Assembly (NCBI GenBank): GCA_030037335.1
Contig: JASHRN010000088.1
Location: 1-48,238 of the forward strand
Origin: Candidatus Acidiferrales bacterium
Lineage (GTDB): Bacteria > Acidobacteriota > Terriglobia > Acidiferrales > UBA7541
DNA length: 48,238 nt
Direction of reading: 5' to 3'
Shown here: piece after piece, positions 34,186 through 44,873 of the stretch
Numbering within the stretch: the stretch's first letter is position 1
Layout: the number at the start of each line of letters is the position of its first letter
Notes under the pieces: model-generated
Seen by the model: the letters and a program-made list of their open reading frames with translations, nothing else
Told to the model about the DNA's origin: nothing
Database searches by the model: none
Program-made: the position numbers and the translations under genes

Positions 34186-36207
34186 ATGTCGCGTATACGG
34201 ATACTGCCGGAGACGGTGGCAAACAAAATTGCGGCGGGCGAAGTGGTGGAGCGGCCCGCGTCGGTGGTGAAAGAGTTGCTCGAAAATTCGCTGGACGCGG
34301 GCGCGAAAGCCATTCGCGTGGAAGTGGAATCGGGCGGAAAGCGGCTGATTCGCATTATCGACGACGGCTGCGGAATGCTGCACGATGACGCGCTGCTGGC
34401 GTTCGAGCGGCATGCGACTTCGAAGCTGAAGTCTGCCGACGACTTGCTGTCGATTTCGACGCTGGGCTTTCGCGGCGAAGCGCTGCCGTCGATTGCAGCG
34501 GTCTCGCGGCTGACGCTGGAAACGCGCGCGGCAGAAGAAGCGGAAGGCGCGCGCATCGAATTCGCCGGCGGAAAACTCGTCAGCGTGAAGCCCGCGGGCG
34601 CGCCGGCGGGAACGTCAATCAGCGTCGCGGATCTTTTTTACTGCGTTCCGGCGCGGCGAAAATTCCTGAAATCGGAAACGACCGAGCTGGGCCACATCGC
34701 TTCGCTCGTGACGCACTATGCGCTCGCGCATCCCGACAAACAATTTCTGCTGAAGACGCCGACGCAGGAAATCCTGAACGCAACGCCGACGGAGACGATG
34801 GCAGAGCGTGTCTATCAGGTGTTTGGGCGGCAGGCGGCGATGGAAATGGTGGAAATGACGCCGCAGGAAGCGCCAATTCGCGCGGCCATCACGGAAGCAG
34901 AGCTTGAGCCTGGAGAGGAATCGGCCCGGATCCGTGTTTCCGGATTCGTGTCGCGGCCGGAAATTCAGCGCCTGAACCGCAACGGCATTTACATTTTCGT
35001 GAACCGGCGGCTCATTCGCGACCGGCTGGTGCTCCACGCGATTAACGAAGCGTACCGAAATATTATGCCGCCGGGAGTTTTTCCGGCGGTGCTGCTGTTT
35101 CTGGAATTGCCATACGAAGAAGTGGACGTGAACGTGCATCCCGCGAAAATCGAGGTGCGCTTCCGGCATTCGCAGGTGGTGCACGATTTTGTCCGCGATT
35201 CGATCCGCATGGCGCTGTCGCATGCGCGTCCCGTGCCGAGTTTTGCGCCAGCGGACGCGCGCAAATCCGAAGCGGCGTTTGCCGCCGGTGCAGGCGCGAA
35301 TGCAGGAGCAGCTGGAGCTGAGAATCTTCCGCAAAGTTTCAGCATGGCAGCGCCAGCCCCTGCGCGGGAGAATGGATCGGCGGCAAACTTTGGCGTGGCT
35401 GAGCCCGCTGCTGTTCCGCCTTCGGCGCAATTCGAGACGCAGCTTGACGATGCATTTGCGCTTTCCGGCGCGCCGGAGCAGCCGATTCCGCAGCGATTGA
35501 ATTTCGAAATCGCCGAGACAATTGCGCTGCCGCGTGCGGTACCGGAATCGGGCGATGGATGCGAGCGGGCCTCGGCGTCAGCGGATATCGAATCGGAATC
35601 AGCGGGAGCACTGCCCGGGCCGCATGATATTGGGAACTTGAAGCCGCTTGGGCAAATCAACGCGAGCTATATTGTGGCGGTCAATAGGGAAGGTCTTTGG
35701 ATCATTGACCAGCATGTGGCGCACGAACGCGTGCTTTTCGAAAAGCATCTGGCGGCGCGGCGCGCGGGCGCGCTCGGCGGACAGCGTTTGCTGATGCCGA
35801 TTGTGGCGGAGCTTTCGCCGCATCAGATTGCGATTTTCGAGCAGATTGCCGAAGAGCTTCGCGCCAACGGCTTCGAAGCGGAAATGATGGGGCCGCGCAG
35901 TGTGGCGATTGCGGCGGCTCCGGCGGGAATCGCGAGCAGCAACGCCGAGAAACTGCTGGCGGAAATTCTGGATGGCGTGGCGCGTGAATCGCAGTCGATT
36001 TCGCTCGAATCGCTTCAGTCGCGCATCGCGGCTTCAACGGCGTGCCAGGCGGCGATCAAAGTCAACATGCCTCTCGACCAAACGAAAATGGAATGGCTGC
36101 TCGCGGAACTCGCGAAGGCAGATTATCCGATGAGCTGTCCGCACGGCAGGCCCGTGGTGCTGCGCTATTCGGTCCGAGAAATCGAGCGAGCATTCAAGAG
36201 GATTTAA
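34186..36207 (+). CDS. mutL: DNA mismatch repair protein MutL (endonuclease-type)
   Basis: I start at the ATG at 34186 (MSRIRILPETVANKIAAGE, 673 aa), the usual MutL N-terminus; a GTG ten codons upstream overlaps aspS. The GHKL ATPase motifs are present (AAGEVVERPASVVKELLENS, DDGCGM, RHATSK, GFRGEAL). A long Ala/Pro-rich linker (about 340-460) joins the C-terminal domain. There DQHVAHERVLFE matches the metal-dependent nicking endonuclease motif DQHA(x)2E(x)4E with Ala replaced by Val, and ACQAAIK and CPHGRPVVL complete it. So this MutL probably nicks DNA itself, as in bacteria lacking MutH. Confidence 0.95.
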   Translation: MSRIRILPETVANKIAAGEVVERPASVVKELLENSLDAGAKAIRVEVESGGKRLIRIIDDGCGMLHDDALLAFERHATSKLKSADDLLSISTLGFRGEALPSIAAVSRLTLETRAAEEAEGARIEFAGGKLVSVKPAGAPAGTSISVADLFYCVPARRKFLKSETTELGHIASLVTHYALAHPDKQFLLKTPTQEILNATPTETMAERVYQVFGRQAAMEMVEMTPQEAPIRAAITEAELEPGEESARIRVSGFVSRPEIQRLNRNGIYIFVNRRLIRDRLVLHAINEAYRNIMPPGVFPAVLLFLELPYEEVDVNVHPAKIEVRFRHSQVVHDFVRDSIRMALSHARPVPSFAPADARKSEAAFAAGAGANAGAAGAENLPQSFSMAAPAPARENGSAANFGVAEPAAVPPSAQFETQLDDAFALSGAPEQPIPQRLNFEIAETIALPRAVPESGDGCERASASADIESESAGALPGPHDIGNLKPLGQINASYIVAVNREGLWIIDQHVAHERVLFEKHLAARRAGALGGQRLLMPIVAELSPHQIAIFEQIAEELRANGFEAEMMGPRSVAIAAAPAGIASSNAEKLLAEILDGVARESQSISLESLQSRIAASTACQAAIKVNMPLDQTKMEWLLAELAKADYPMSCPHGRPVVLRYSVREIERAFKRI

Positions 36208-36211
36208 CTTC

Positions 36212-36559
36212 ATGGTGGCCGGTCTGAGGATCTCGCTATTGAGTGTGCTGTTCGGGATCGCGTCCGTTTCTTTCTTCTCATTTGTCGGGCTAGGCTGGAC
36301 TATGTGCAAGCTGTCAAACAGGAAACTGCCCGCAGAATCACGTTTTTCGCTTTGGCGAGCAGGTCGCTTGAAATGGATGGGGATGGAATACTGGTATTTC
36401 GATCCGTTCGCGGGATATAGCAGAGCATCCCGGGAATACAGGCGCCTATATCCCGCGAGTCGCGTGTATCCCCTGGCATTCGGATTCCTAATTACGTTCC
36501 TCGGTTGTGCTGCCGCGATTTTCTGCATTCGTTTTTTGCAAATAGCAATAAAGAAATGA
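36212..36559 (+). CDS. Small hypothetical membrane protein between mutL and cmk
   Basis: The 115-residue protein has two hydrophobic segments, near residues 7-32 (LLSVLFGIASVSFFSFVGLG) and 87-111 (YPLAFGFLITFLGCAAAIFC), with a basic, aromatic-rich loop between. It starts 4 bp after mutL, using GAGGA inside the mutL end as ribosome-binding site. Its stop overlaps the cmk start as ATGA. I do not recognise the family. Tight coupling at both ends suggests it is really translated. Confidence 0.6.
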   Translation: MVAGLRISLLSVLFGIASVSFFSFVGLGWTMCKLSNRKLPAESRFSLWRAGRLKWMGMEYWYFDPFAGYSRASREYRRLYPASRVYPLAFGFLITFLGCAAAIFCIRFLQIAIKK

Positions 36560-37266
36560 CGAATTTGCGATTGGTGATTGCCATCGATGGGCCAGTGGGG
36601 TCGGGGAAGAGCACGGCGGCGCGACGCGTTGCGGAGCTGCTCGGCTACACGTACATTGACACGGGCGCGATGTATCGGGCGGTGGCGCTGAAGGCTCTGC
36701 GGACAAAAATCCCAATGGATGCGACGGAAAAACTCCTGGCGCTGGCCGCGTCGGCGCGAATCGATTTGCGCCCTGGTGCTTTTGAGAATGGCGGAACGCA
36801 GCGCGTTTTGCTTGATGGAGAGGACGTCACCGCGGCGATTCGCACGCCGGAAGTTTCGCAAGCCGCTTCGAAAGTCGCGGTGATCGAAGGCGTGAGGCGC
36901 GTGTTGGTTGCCGAGCAGCGGCGCGCGGGCGCGAGCGGCGGCGTGGTGATGGAAGGGCGCGATATCGGCAGCGTGGTTTTTCCGGATGCCCAGCTGAAGA
37001 TTTTTCTGACCGCGTCCGATGAAGTGCGTGCGCGGCGGCGCTGGCTTGAGCATCAGCAAAAGGGCGACGCGATAGACCTGGCGCGTACTCTCGAGGAGAT
37101 TCGCGAACGCGACCGGCGCGACGCGGGACGCGAGCATTCGCCGCTAGTGCGTGCAGAAGGCGCGGTCTTTGTTGACAGCACGGCAATGGAACCGGAGGAA
37201 GTCGCGCGCTTGATCGCGATGCTCGCGCGAGAAATTACATCCCTGAAGCCAGCAGAAGCGTCCTAG
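36556..37266 (+). CDS. cmk: Cytidylate kinase
   Basis: I use the ATG at 36556 (MTNLRLVIAIDGPVGSGKST, 236 aa); the longer frame upstream overlaps the preceding gene and lacks homology. The protein phosphorylates CMP and dCMP. The P-loop DGPVGSGKSTAARRVAE, the CMP-binding IDTGAMYRAVALKAL, GRDIGSVVFPDAQLKIFLTA and the lid region RDRRDAGREHSPLVRAEGA are all typical. The ATGA overlap with the upstream small gene implies coupled translation. It ends 18 bp from the convergent rho gene. Confidence 0.95.
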   Translation: MTNLRLVIAIDGPVGSGKSTAARRVAELLGYTYIDTGAMYRAVALKALRTKIPMDATEKLLALAASARIDLRPGAFENGGTQRVLLDGEDVTAAIRTPEVSQAASKVAVIEGVRRVLVAEQRRAGASGGVVMEGRDIGSVVFPDAQLKIFLTASDEVRARRRWLEHQQKGDAIDLARTLEEIRERDRRDAGREHSPLVRAEGAVFVDSTAMEPEEVARLIAMLAREITSLKPAEAS

Positions 37267-37284
37267 AGCACACTCGAAAACCAC

Positions 37285-38544
<1,260 letters not shown>

Positions 38545-38743
38545 TGAATTCTTTCCTTGAAATTTATTTTTGGATCTTGTGAAACACTTTTGTTTTTGGA
38601 TTTCTAAAACAGCAAGTTTATCAACCTGAGGCTTCTCCGGCGCGGATGCGTTCGGGTGCTTCCTCGGGCGGGTGACTGCCTACAGCAGCCGGATACTTCC
38701 CCCTCCGGCCTGAAACTCTTCGTGGCGCATTTGGATAGCGGCG

Positions 38744-41149
38744 CTAATTCGTGAATTCATTATCCTGCGGCGCAGCGGTGTCGTAAGAGGGCGCCACTTC
38801 GGGCGCCGGGACGCTCGATGCTTCCAGGGGCCGTTCGAGAGCCAGGAGCAACACTTCGTCCATAGTCTCGACCAATTTCACCGACATCTGCGATTGAATT
38901 TCAGGCGGCACGTCCGCGAGGTCCTTTTCATTATCGCGCGGAAGGATGACCGTACGCAAGCCGAGACGATGCGCGGCGAGCAATTTTTCCTTGACGCCGC
39001 CAATGGGCAGCACCTTGCCGCGGAGAGTAATTTCGCCGGTCATGGCCAAATCGCAGCGGACGGGAATGCGCGTCAGTGCGCTGGCGATGGAAGTGCACAG
39101 CGTGATTCCCGCCGACGGGCCATCTTTCGGAATTGCGCCTTCGGGCACGTGGACGTGAATATCGAGATGGCGGTAAAAATCCTTCGGCAGCCCAAAGAGA
39201 TGGCTGCGCGACCGAACGTAGCTCATAGCGGCCTGCGCGGATTCCTGCATTACGTCGCCAAGCTTGCCGGTGAGTGTCAGGCGGCCTTTGCCCTGCATCA
39301 GCGTTGCTTCCGTGCTGAGGACCTGTCCGCCAACCTCCGTCCATGCGAGCCCAACGGCGAGGCCGACCTCATTTTTCTTTTCGGCCCAGACGTCGCGGAA
39401 TTTGAGAATGCCAAGATAATCGGAAACATTTGCCGGAGTGATCTCCACTTTTGGCAGCGATTTATCGATGACAAGCTTGCGCGCGACTTTGCGGCAAATG
39501 TTGGCGATTTCACGCTCGAGGTTGCGCACGCCGGCTTCGTGCGTGTAGTGACGAATCAGATGCAGGATTCCTTCTTCGGTGAAAGTTAGATTCTGCTCAG
39601 TGATGCCGTTGGCTTCATGCTGCTTGGGCGCGAGAAAGCGTCGCGCGATTTCGAGCTTTTCCTGTTCGGTATAACCGGGCAGGCGCAAAACTTCCATGCG
39701 GTCCTGCAAAGGTTGCGGAATCGTGTGCAGGACGTTCGCGGTGCAAACGAACATCACTTTCGAAAGGTCGTACTCGACATCGAGATAGTGATCGGTAAAG
39801 GCATGGTTCAATTCCGGGTCGAGGACTTCCATCAACGCAGCGGATGGGTCGCCGCGAAAGTCCGTGGACATTTTGTCCACTTCGTCGAGGACGAAAACCG
39901 GATTCACCGTGCCGGCCTTGCGCATCATCTGGATGATCTGGCCAGGAAGGGCGCCGATGTAAGTGCGGCGATGACCGCGAATCTCCGCTTCATCGCGCAC
40001 ACCACCGAGGGAGACACGAACAAATTTGCGCCCCGTGGCCTTACCGATGGACATCGCCAGCGAAGTTTTGCCGACCCCCGGAGGCCCGACAAAACAGAGA
40101 ATCGAGCCTTTGGGATTTTTGACGAGCTGGCGCACAGCAAGAAATTCGAGGATGCGCTCCTTGATTTTTTCGAGACCGTAATGGTCTTCGTTCAGGATTT
40201 CTTCGGCGCGCTTGATGTCGCGAATTTCGCGCGAACGCTTTTTCCACGGCACGGCAAGCATCCAGTCCAGATAATTGCGGGAAACCGTTGATTCGGCGGA
40301 CATCGGCGGCATCATCTCCAGCCGCTTCAGTTCTTGCAGGGCCTTATCCTGGACTTCCTTGGGCATGCCGGAAGTCTCGATTTTCTTTTTCAGTTGATCG
40401 AGTTCGCTGGCTTCGCCGCGGCCGAGCTCCTTCTGAATGGCCTTCATTTTTTCGTTGAGGTAATACTCTTTTTGCGCGCGCTCCATTTGCCGCTTCACGC
40501 GCGTATTGATGCTGCGATCCACGTTGAGCTTCTCGGTCTCGGATTCTAGAATCTCGCCGATGCGGTTCAGCCGTTCGAGCGGATCGAAAATCTCGAGGAG
40601 TTCCTGCTTTTCTTCCACCGGGATTTGCAAATTCGATGCAATTGCGTCGGCGAGCTTTGCAGGGTCATCGACGCGCACGGCGGAGATCACCGTTTCGTAA
40701 TTGAGCGATTGGGAAAGTTTGACGTATTGCTCGAAAAGTCCTGTGACTCTGCTGGCAGCCTGCTCGAGCTGCGGGCTCGGCTCGGTTTTGATGGGAATCA
40801 AACGAATGGTCGCGCGGAAAAACCCTTCGTCGTTCGAAATCTGCACGATTTTGGCGCGCTCGGAACCTTCGACCAGCACTTTGATATTGCCGTCGGGCAG
40901 CTTCACGCTCTGAACGATATTCGCCAGCGTGCCAACCTGATAGATTTCATCCGAACGCGGGTCATCGACCGACGCGTCGTGCTGCGTCGCGAGGAAAATC
41001 CTTTTTTCGCCGGCGAGCGCTTCTTCGAGCGCGCGCACGGATGCTTCGCGGCCCACGATGAACGGATTCATCATCTGCGGGAAAATAACAATCTCCCGCA
41101 CCGGCATCATCGGCACACGCTTCAATTCAGGCTTTTCCCGGTTAAACAT
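38744..41149 (-). CDS. lon: ATP-dependent protease Lon
   Basis: The 801-residue protein has the LON substrate domain (about 10-205, [19 protein letters not shown] region written as [20 protein letters not shown]), a coiled segment, the AAA+ module with Walker [18 protein letters not shown] and Walker [11 protein letters not shown], and the serine-lysine protease domain. The catalytic serine lies in [13 protein letters not shown] and the lysine in [14 protein letters not shown]. It degrades misfolded and regulatory proteins. It is the last gene of the tig-clpP-clpX-lon run, 25 bp after clpX. Confidence 0.97.
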   Translation of the reverse strand: MFNREKPELKRVPMMPVREIVIFPQMMNPFIVGREASVRALEEALAGEKRIFLATQHDASVDDPRSDEIYQVGTLANIVQSVKLPDGNIKVLVEGSERAKIVQISNDEGFFRATIRLIPIKTEPSPQLEQAASRVTGLFEQYVKLSQSLNYETVISAVRVDDPAKLADAIASNLQIPVEEKQELLEIFDPLERLNRIGEILESETEKLNVDRSINTRVKRQMERAQKEYYLNEKMKAIQKELGRGEASELDQLKKKIETSGMPKEVQDKALQELKRLEMMPPMSAESTVSRNYLDWMLAVPWKKRSREIRDIKRAEEILNEDHYGLEKIKERILEFLAVRQLVKNPKGSILCFVGPPGVGKTSLAMSIGKATGRKFVRVSLGGVRDEAEIRGHRRTYIGALPGQIIQMMRKAGTVNPVFVLDEVDKMSTDFRGDPSAALMEVLDPELNHAFTDHYLDVEYDLSKVMFVCTANVLHTIPQPLQDRMEVLRLPGYTEQEKLEIARRFLAPKQHEANGITEQNLTFTEEGILHLIRHYTHEAGVRNLEREIANICRKVARKLVIDKSLPKVEITPANVSDYLGILKFRDVWAEKKNEVGLAVGLAWTEVGGQVLSTEATLMQGKGRLTLTGKLGDVMQESAQAAMSYVRSRSHLFGLPKDFYRHLDIHVHVPEGAIPKDGPSAGITLCTSIASALTRIPVRCDLAMTGEITLRGKVLPIGGVKEKLLAAHRLGLRTVILPRDNEKDLADVPPEIQSQMSVKLVETMDEVLLLALERPLEASSVPAPEVAPSYDTAAPQDNEFTN

Positions 41150-41174
41150 AAATTGGTGATTCTCCCCGTCGCGG

Positions 41175-42425
41175 TTATCCGGCTTTCTCGAGCAGGCTCC
41201 AGTTGATTTCCCGGCTCTTGACCATTTCCGCGTTCACGATGAAGTCGCGCATTTTGCGCTGAGAGGGGAGGTGGTACATCAGGTCAAGCATCAGGTCTTC
41301 CAAAATCATACGCAGGCCGCGCGCGCCCACCTTGCGCTGCAGGGCCAGTTCCGCCACGGTTTCGAGCGCGTCGTCGGTGAATTTCAGTCGGACATTTTCA
41401 AACTCAAACAGCTTCTGGTATTGACGAATCAGCGCGTTCTTGGGTTCCTGCAGAATGCGAATCAGCGCGGATTTATCCAGATCGCTCAGCACGCCGACTA
41501 CAGGCAAGCGCCCGACAAATTCAGGAATCAGGCCGTAGCGAATCAAGTCCGTCGGCTGCGCCTGCTCGAGCATTTCAATGTTGCGGCGCGATGGCGTCGC
41601 TGGCGCGGCATCCGCATGAAAGCCAAGCGACTTCTGTCCCACGCGGCGCTCGATAATTTTTTCCAAGCCCACGAAAGCGCCGCCGCAAATGAAAAGAATG
41701 TTCGTGGTGTCGACGGGCGTAAATTCCTGATGCGGGTGCTTGCGGCCTCCCTGCGGCGGAACATTCGCCGTGGTCCCTTCCAAAATTTTTAGCAGCGCTT
41801 GCTGCACGCCTTCGCCGGAGACATCGCGTGTAATCGACGGGTTTTCGTCCTTCTTGGAAATTTTATCGATTTCGTCGATGTAGATGATTCCTTGCTGCGC
41901 CTTCTGCACGTCGCCATCGGCAGCTTGCAGGAGCTTCAGAATAATGTTTTCCACGTCCTCGCCAACGTAGCCCGCTTCCGTGAGTGTCGTTGCATCCACA
42001 ATGGCGAAGGGAACCTCCAGCATGCGCGATAGCGTCTGCGCCAGAAGCGTTTTTCCGGTCCCCGTGGGCCCGATCAGCAAAATGTTGGACTTGGTCAGCT
42101 CAACATCGCTCGGCGTACGGTTCAGGAAGATGCGCTTGTAATGATTGTAGACCGCGACGGCCAGCTTTTTCTTCGTCTTGTCCTGTCCAATCACGTAGCC
42201 ATCCAGGAACGACTTGATCTCCGGGGGGCGCGGCAGCCGGCGGCTGACCGGGCTCGTTTGCTCGCGCTTTTCCTCTTCCAGAATCTGCTGGCATACGCTG
42301 ACGCACTCGTTGCAAATGTAAGAGCGCGGATATTCCGAAGGCGAGCTGATCAATTTTTCTACCTGCTCCTGCGTCTTGTGGCAGAAGGAGCAGTGCAGCG
42401 TTTCCTCTGGGCTGAATCGTTTCAC
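41175..42425 (-). CDS. clpX: ATP-dependent Clp protease ATP-binding subunit ClpX
   Basis: The 416-residue unfoldase has the N-terminal zinc-binding domain ([17 protein letters not shown] and [13 protein letters not shown]), Walker [15 protein letters not shown], Walker [12 protein letters not shown] and the pore and sensor regions. Length matches ClpX (about 420). The start is GTG at 42425 with GGAGG about 10 bases upstream. It feeds substrates into ClpP, encoded just upstream. A possible own promoter is listed separately. Confidence 0.97.
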   Translation of the reverse strand: MKRFSPEETLHCSFCHKTQEQVEKLISSPSEYPRSYICNECVSVCQQILEEEKREQTSPVSRRLPRPPEIKSFLDGYVIGQDKTKKKLAVAVYNHYKRIFLNRTPSDVELTKSNILLIGPTGTGKTLLAQTLSRMLEVPFAIVDATTLTEAGYVGEDVENIILKLLQAADGDVQKAQQGIIYIDEIDKISKKDENPSITRDVSGEGVQQALLKILEGTTANVPPQGGRKHPHQEFTPVDTTNILFICGGAFVGLEKIIERRVGQKSLGFHADAAPATPSRRNIEMLEQAQPTDLIRYGLIPEFVGRLPVVGVLSDLDKSALIRILQEPKNALIRQYQKLFEFENVRLKFTDDALETVAELALQRKVGARGLRMILEDLMLDLMYHLPSQRKMRDFIVNAEMVKSREINWSLLEKAG

Positions 42426-42475
42426 CGGCTTTCACCCCTCCGATCCGGTGCGGCATACCTGGGTACAGGCTGAAT

Positions 42476-42505
42476 TCTGTACGCTATTTTACGATAGTCC
42501 GTCAA
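42476..42505 (-). promoter_or_regulatory. Possible clpX promoter between clpP and clpX
   Basis: On the minus strand TTGACG (42500-42505) and TACAGA (42476-42481) are 18 bases apart. The -35 is strong, the -10 weak (three of six). The 128-bp clpP-clpX gap leaves room for a secondary promoter. Confidence 0.3.
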
Positions 42506-42553
42506 CGCTCGGCGCAAGCTCATCGCTTTAGCTACTAACCTTTTGGAACGCGA

Positions 42554-43174
42554 TTAACGGCTTTTCGAGATGATCTCATCGACAATGCCGTATTCCTTCG
42601 CCTGCTCCGCCGACATGATGAAATCGCGTTCGACATCCCTTTCAATTTTCTCTACGGACTGTCCCGTGTGGTGAGCAATGAGCTTGTTCAATCCGGCGCG
42701 TGTGCGCAGGATTTCTTTGGCGTGAATATCGATATCGGTGGCCTGGCCAGAAAGTCCGCTCAGCCAGGGCTGATGAATCAGAATTCGCGAATTGGGCAGC
42801 GTGTAGCGCTTCTTCGGCGTGCCCGCCATGAGCAGCACAGCGGCAATCGAAGCCGCCTGGCCCACACAATAGGTCACTACATCGGGCCGCACGAACTGCA
42901 TCGTGTCGTAAATCGCCATTCCGGCGGTAATCACCCCGCCCGGCGAATTGATATAGAGAGAAATATCGTGCTCCGGGTCTTCCGCCGCGAGAAACAAAAG
43001 TTGCGCGGTGACCAGATTGGCCACATGGTCGTCAATCGGCGTGCCGATGAAGATGATGTGGTCCTTCAGCAGCCGCGAATAAATATCGTAGGCGCGCTCG
43101 CCGCGGTTGGTCTGTTCGACCACCATGGGCACGAGCGTCGTGGAATACGGAATAGGAGCGTCCTTATCTCTCAT
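42554..43174 (-). CDS. clpP: ATP-dependent Clp protease proteolytic subunit ClpP
   Basis: The 206-residue serine protease has the nucleophile in [15 protein letters not shown] (the AAS-I version of the usual AASM), the catalytic histidine in [12 protein letters not shown] and the aspartate in the following helix ([19 protein letters not shown]). [19 protein letters not shown] is a family signature. It assembles with ClpX and lies 38 bp after tig. Confidence 0.97.
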   Translation of the reverse strand: MRDKDAPIPYSTTLVPMVVEQTNRGERAYDIYSRLLKDHIIFIGTPIDDHVANLVTAQLLFLAAEDPEHDISLYINSPGGVITAGMAIYDTMQFVRPDVVTYCVGQAASIAAVLLMAGTPKKRYTLPNSRILIHQPWLSGLSGQATDIDIHAKEILRTRAGLNKLIAHHTGQSVEKIERDVERDFIMSAEQAKEYGIVDEIISKSR

Positions 43175-43212
43175 TGGAAACCTTCCGGCGCGCTGAAGAC
43201 CCGTACCAGGAA

Positions 43213-44508
43213 TTATTTCTCACGTTTAGCGATGGTTTGAATTTGAGCCGTGCGGTAAAGCCAATCAACTGCTTTGTCGCTGCGCAATTTCGATTTCATC
43301 CTATCGAGCGCGTCTTCCTTTGTCAAGCGCGCACGAATCGCTGCTACGGATTCGCCACTCCTCTCCGCGAGACTCGCGATCTCTTTTTCCACATCTTCGT
43401 CGCTCGCTTCGATTTTTTCCGCGTCCGCGATGCGATCCAGCAGGATTTCGGCCTTTACATCGCGTTCGGCGCGATCGTGCTGCCGCTGGCGAATGGAAAC
43501 CCAGTCTACATTCACCGCGCGCGGGTCCACTCCCTGCAGGGCGAGCGAACGAACTACGCGTTCGAGCCGCACGTCCATCTGATGCTCGATCAGCGCCTCC
43601 GGAACAGGGAAGTCGTGGCGCTTCACGAGCTCTTCCAGAATTTTCTCGTTGGCCTGCGCATGCTGCTGCTCGTCGCGCGCGGCATTGAGCCGTTCGCGGA
43701 TTTTTTCGCGCAGCTCCGCGAGAGTCGTCGCGCCTCCCGCGCCTTCGCCCAAATCCTTCACAAACTCGTCGTTCAGTTCAGGCAGCTTTCTCTCTTTTAT
43801 CGAGCGGACTTCGACCGCGAAGTTGTAGCTCTTGCCCTTCAATTTTGCATCCGGATAATCGTCTGGATATTTTGTTTCAAATCGTCGCGTTTCGCTCGGC
43901 GAAGCGCCGCGCAGATTTTCGCTGAACGCGGGCAGCGTCTCTTCCGCGCCAATGTGGCAGGTAACATTATCATTGCGAATCGGATCTCCGCCGCCCGCCG
44001 GCGTGCCCATCAACTTCACCTGAACATAATCGCCATCCTGCGCGGACCGACCCTCGACAGGAACATACGTGACGCCTCGCTGGCGCATTTCTTCCAGCGT
44101 CTTGTCGATTTCCGCGTCGCCCACGTCGATGGCTTCCACTTCGACTGTCAAATTCTTGTAGTCGCCCAGCTCGAATTCCGGCAGCACTTCGAACGTAGCG
44201 CGAAATTTCAGCGGGCCAGCTTCCGTGAAATCGACGTTATCGATTTGCGGGCGCGTTATGGGATTGAGCTTTTTCTCCGTGAGCGCTTGCTGAAGATATT
44301 CCGGCGCCAGCGACTCCAGCACCTCGCCTTTAATTTCCTCCGCGAATCGCCGGCGAATCAGCGTCACCGGCGCTTTGCCGGGACGAAAGCCGGGGATTCG
44401 CGCCACGCGCGCAAGGTCCTTCGCGATTTTTTCGGTCGTTTTCTGCACATTTTCCGCGGGAATCTCGAGGTCAATCTCTCGGCGGCAAGTTGCTGTTCCT
44501 TCAGTCAT
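43213..44508 (-). CDS. tig: Trigger factor (ribosome-associated chaperone/prolyl isomerase)
   Basis: I start at the ATG at 44508 ([20 protein letters not shown], 431 aa); the upstream extension of 16 residues has no homology to the family. The N-terminal ribosome-binding domain has [18 protein letters not shown] (the conserved GFRxGKxP signature). The middle part (about 150-240) is the FKBP-type domain, [11 protein letters not shown] onward, and the rest is the long helical chaperone arm. It binds nascent chains at the ribosome exit. It heads the tig-clpP-clpX-lon run. Confidence 0.95.
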   Translation of the reverse strand: MTEGTATCRREIDLEIPAENVQKTTEKIAKDLARVARIPGFRPGKAPVTLIRRRFAEEIKGEVLESLAPEYLQQALTEKKLNPITRPQIDNVDFTEAGPLKFRATFEVLPEFELGDYKNLTVEVEAIDVGDAEIDKTLEEMRQRGVTYVPVEGRSAQDGDYVQVKLMGTPAGGGDPIRNDNVTCHIGAEETLPAFSENLRGASPSETRRFETKYPDDYPDAKLKGKSYNFAVEVRSIKERKLPELNDEFVKDLGEGAGGATTLAELREKIRERLNAARDEQQHAQANEKILEELVKRHDFPVPEALIEHQMDVRLERVVRSLALQGVDPRAVNVDWVSIRQRQHDRAERDVKAEILLDRIADAEKIEASDEDVEKEIASLAERSGESVAAIRARLTKEDALDRMKSKLRSDKAVDWLYRTAQIQTIAKREK

Positions 44509-44641
44509 CGGTTGTCCAATTCGAATGAAATTCGCGCGTGAAAAATGCGGCAACAAAGCGCGGCGCTCGCGCTGCTAGCCTCTTCGGAAAATTTTCAGGA
44601 AGAAGGGCAGATGACCACCGGCCAAACCCACACCGAAAATC

Positions 44642-44670
44642 AGTATAGGTGAATGCAACAAGCCCGTCAA
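44642..44670 (-). promoter_or_regulatory. Strong sigma70-type promoter for tig
   Basis: On the minus strand TTGACG (44665-44670) and TATACT (44642-44647) are separated by exactly 17 bases; each hexamer matches consensus at five of six positions. Transcription would begin near 44635, giving a leader of about 127 nt before the tig ATG at 44508. Confidence 0.65.
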
Positions 44671-44751
44671 CTTTCCGGCGGGATAGGATACAGAAGCCCG
44701 CAAAGTTGCACCCCCCCTGTGCTTGGAAACTTGTCAAAATGTGAGGCGAAC

Positions 44752-44865
44752 ATGCGCACGGGCATGAAGCGACGAGCTGTCGCAGGAGCGAGACCCGTTA
44801 GCGCCTCCGAGGGCCCGCACGCCGCCACAGTTTATGTCAGCAAAGGTAAGTTGTTAACGAAATAA
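44752..44865 (+). CDS. Possible small ORF just upstream of the nucleotide-binding-domain gene
   Basis: The frame encodes 37 residues (begins MRTGMKRRAVAGARP, ends VYVSKGKLLTK) and has GAGG five bases before its ATG. Its stop lies 8 bp before the next start codon, so it could couple translation. It could also be chance, or the shifted N-terminus of the next gene. No family is recognisable. Confidence 0.3.
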   Translation: MRTGMKRRAVAGARPVSASEGPHAATVYVSKGKLLTK

Positions 44866-44873
44866 AACATAAA

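Larger units (their letters stand above)
44509..44873. other. Divergent spacer between tig and the accessory locus
   Basis: This 365-bp spacer separates the housekeeping cluster from the lower-GC right end. It holds the tig promoter, a C-run near 44711, and a possible 37-codon reading frame (44752-44865) ahead of the effector-like gene. No tRNA or obvious attachment site was found. Confidence 0.6.

Noticed and set aside
33186-34556. 456-codon open frame antisense to aspS and mutL
   Set aside because: Same mirror effect; it crosses two well-supported genes and shows no domain.
43174-44541. 455-codon open frame antisense to tig
   Set aside because: It mirrors the coding strand in a high-GC gene with biased codons; the translation is rich in Arg, His and Phe with no family features, while tig on the other strand is unmistakable.
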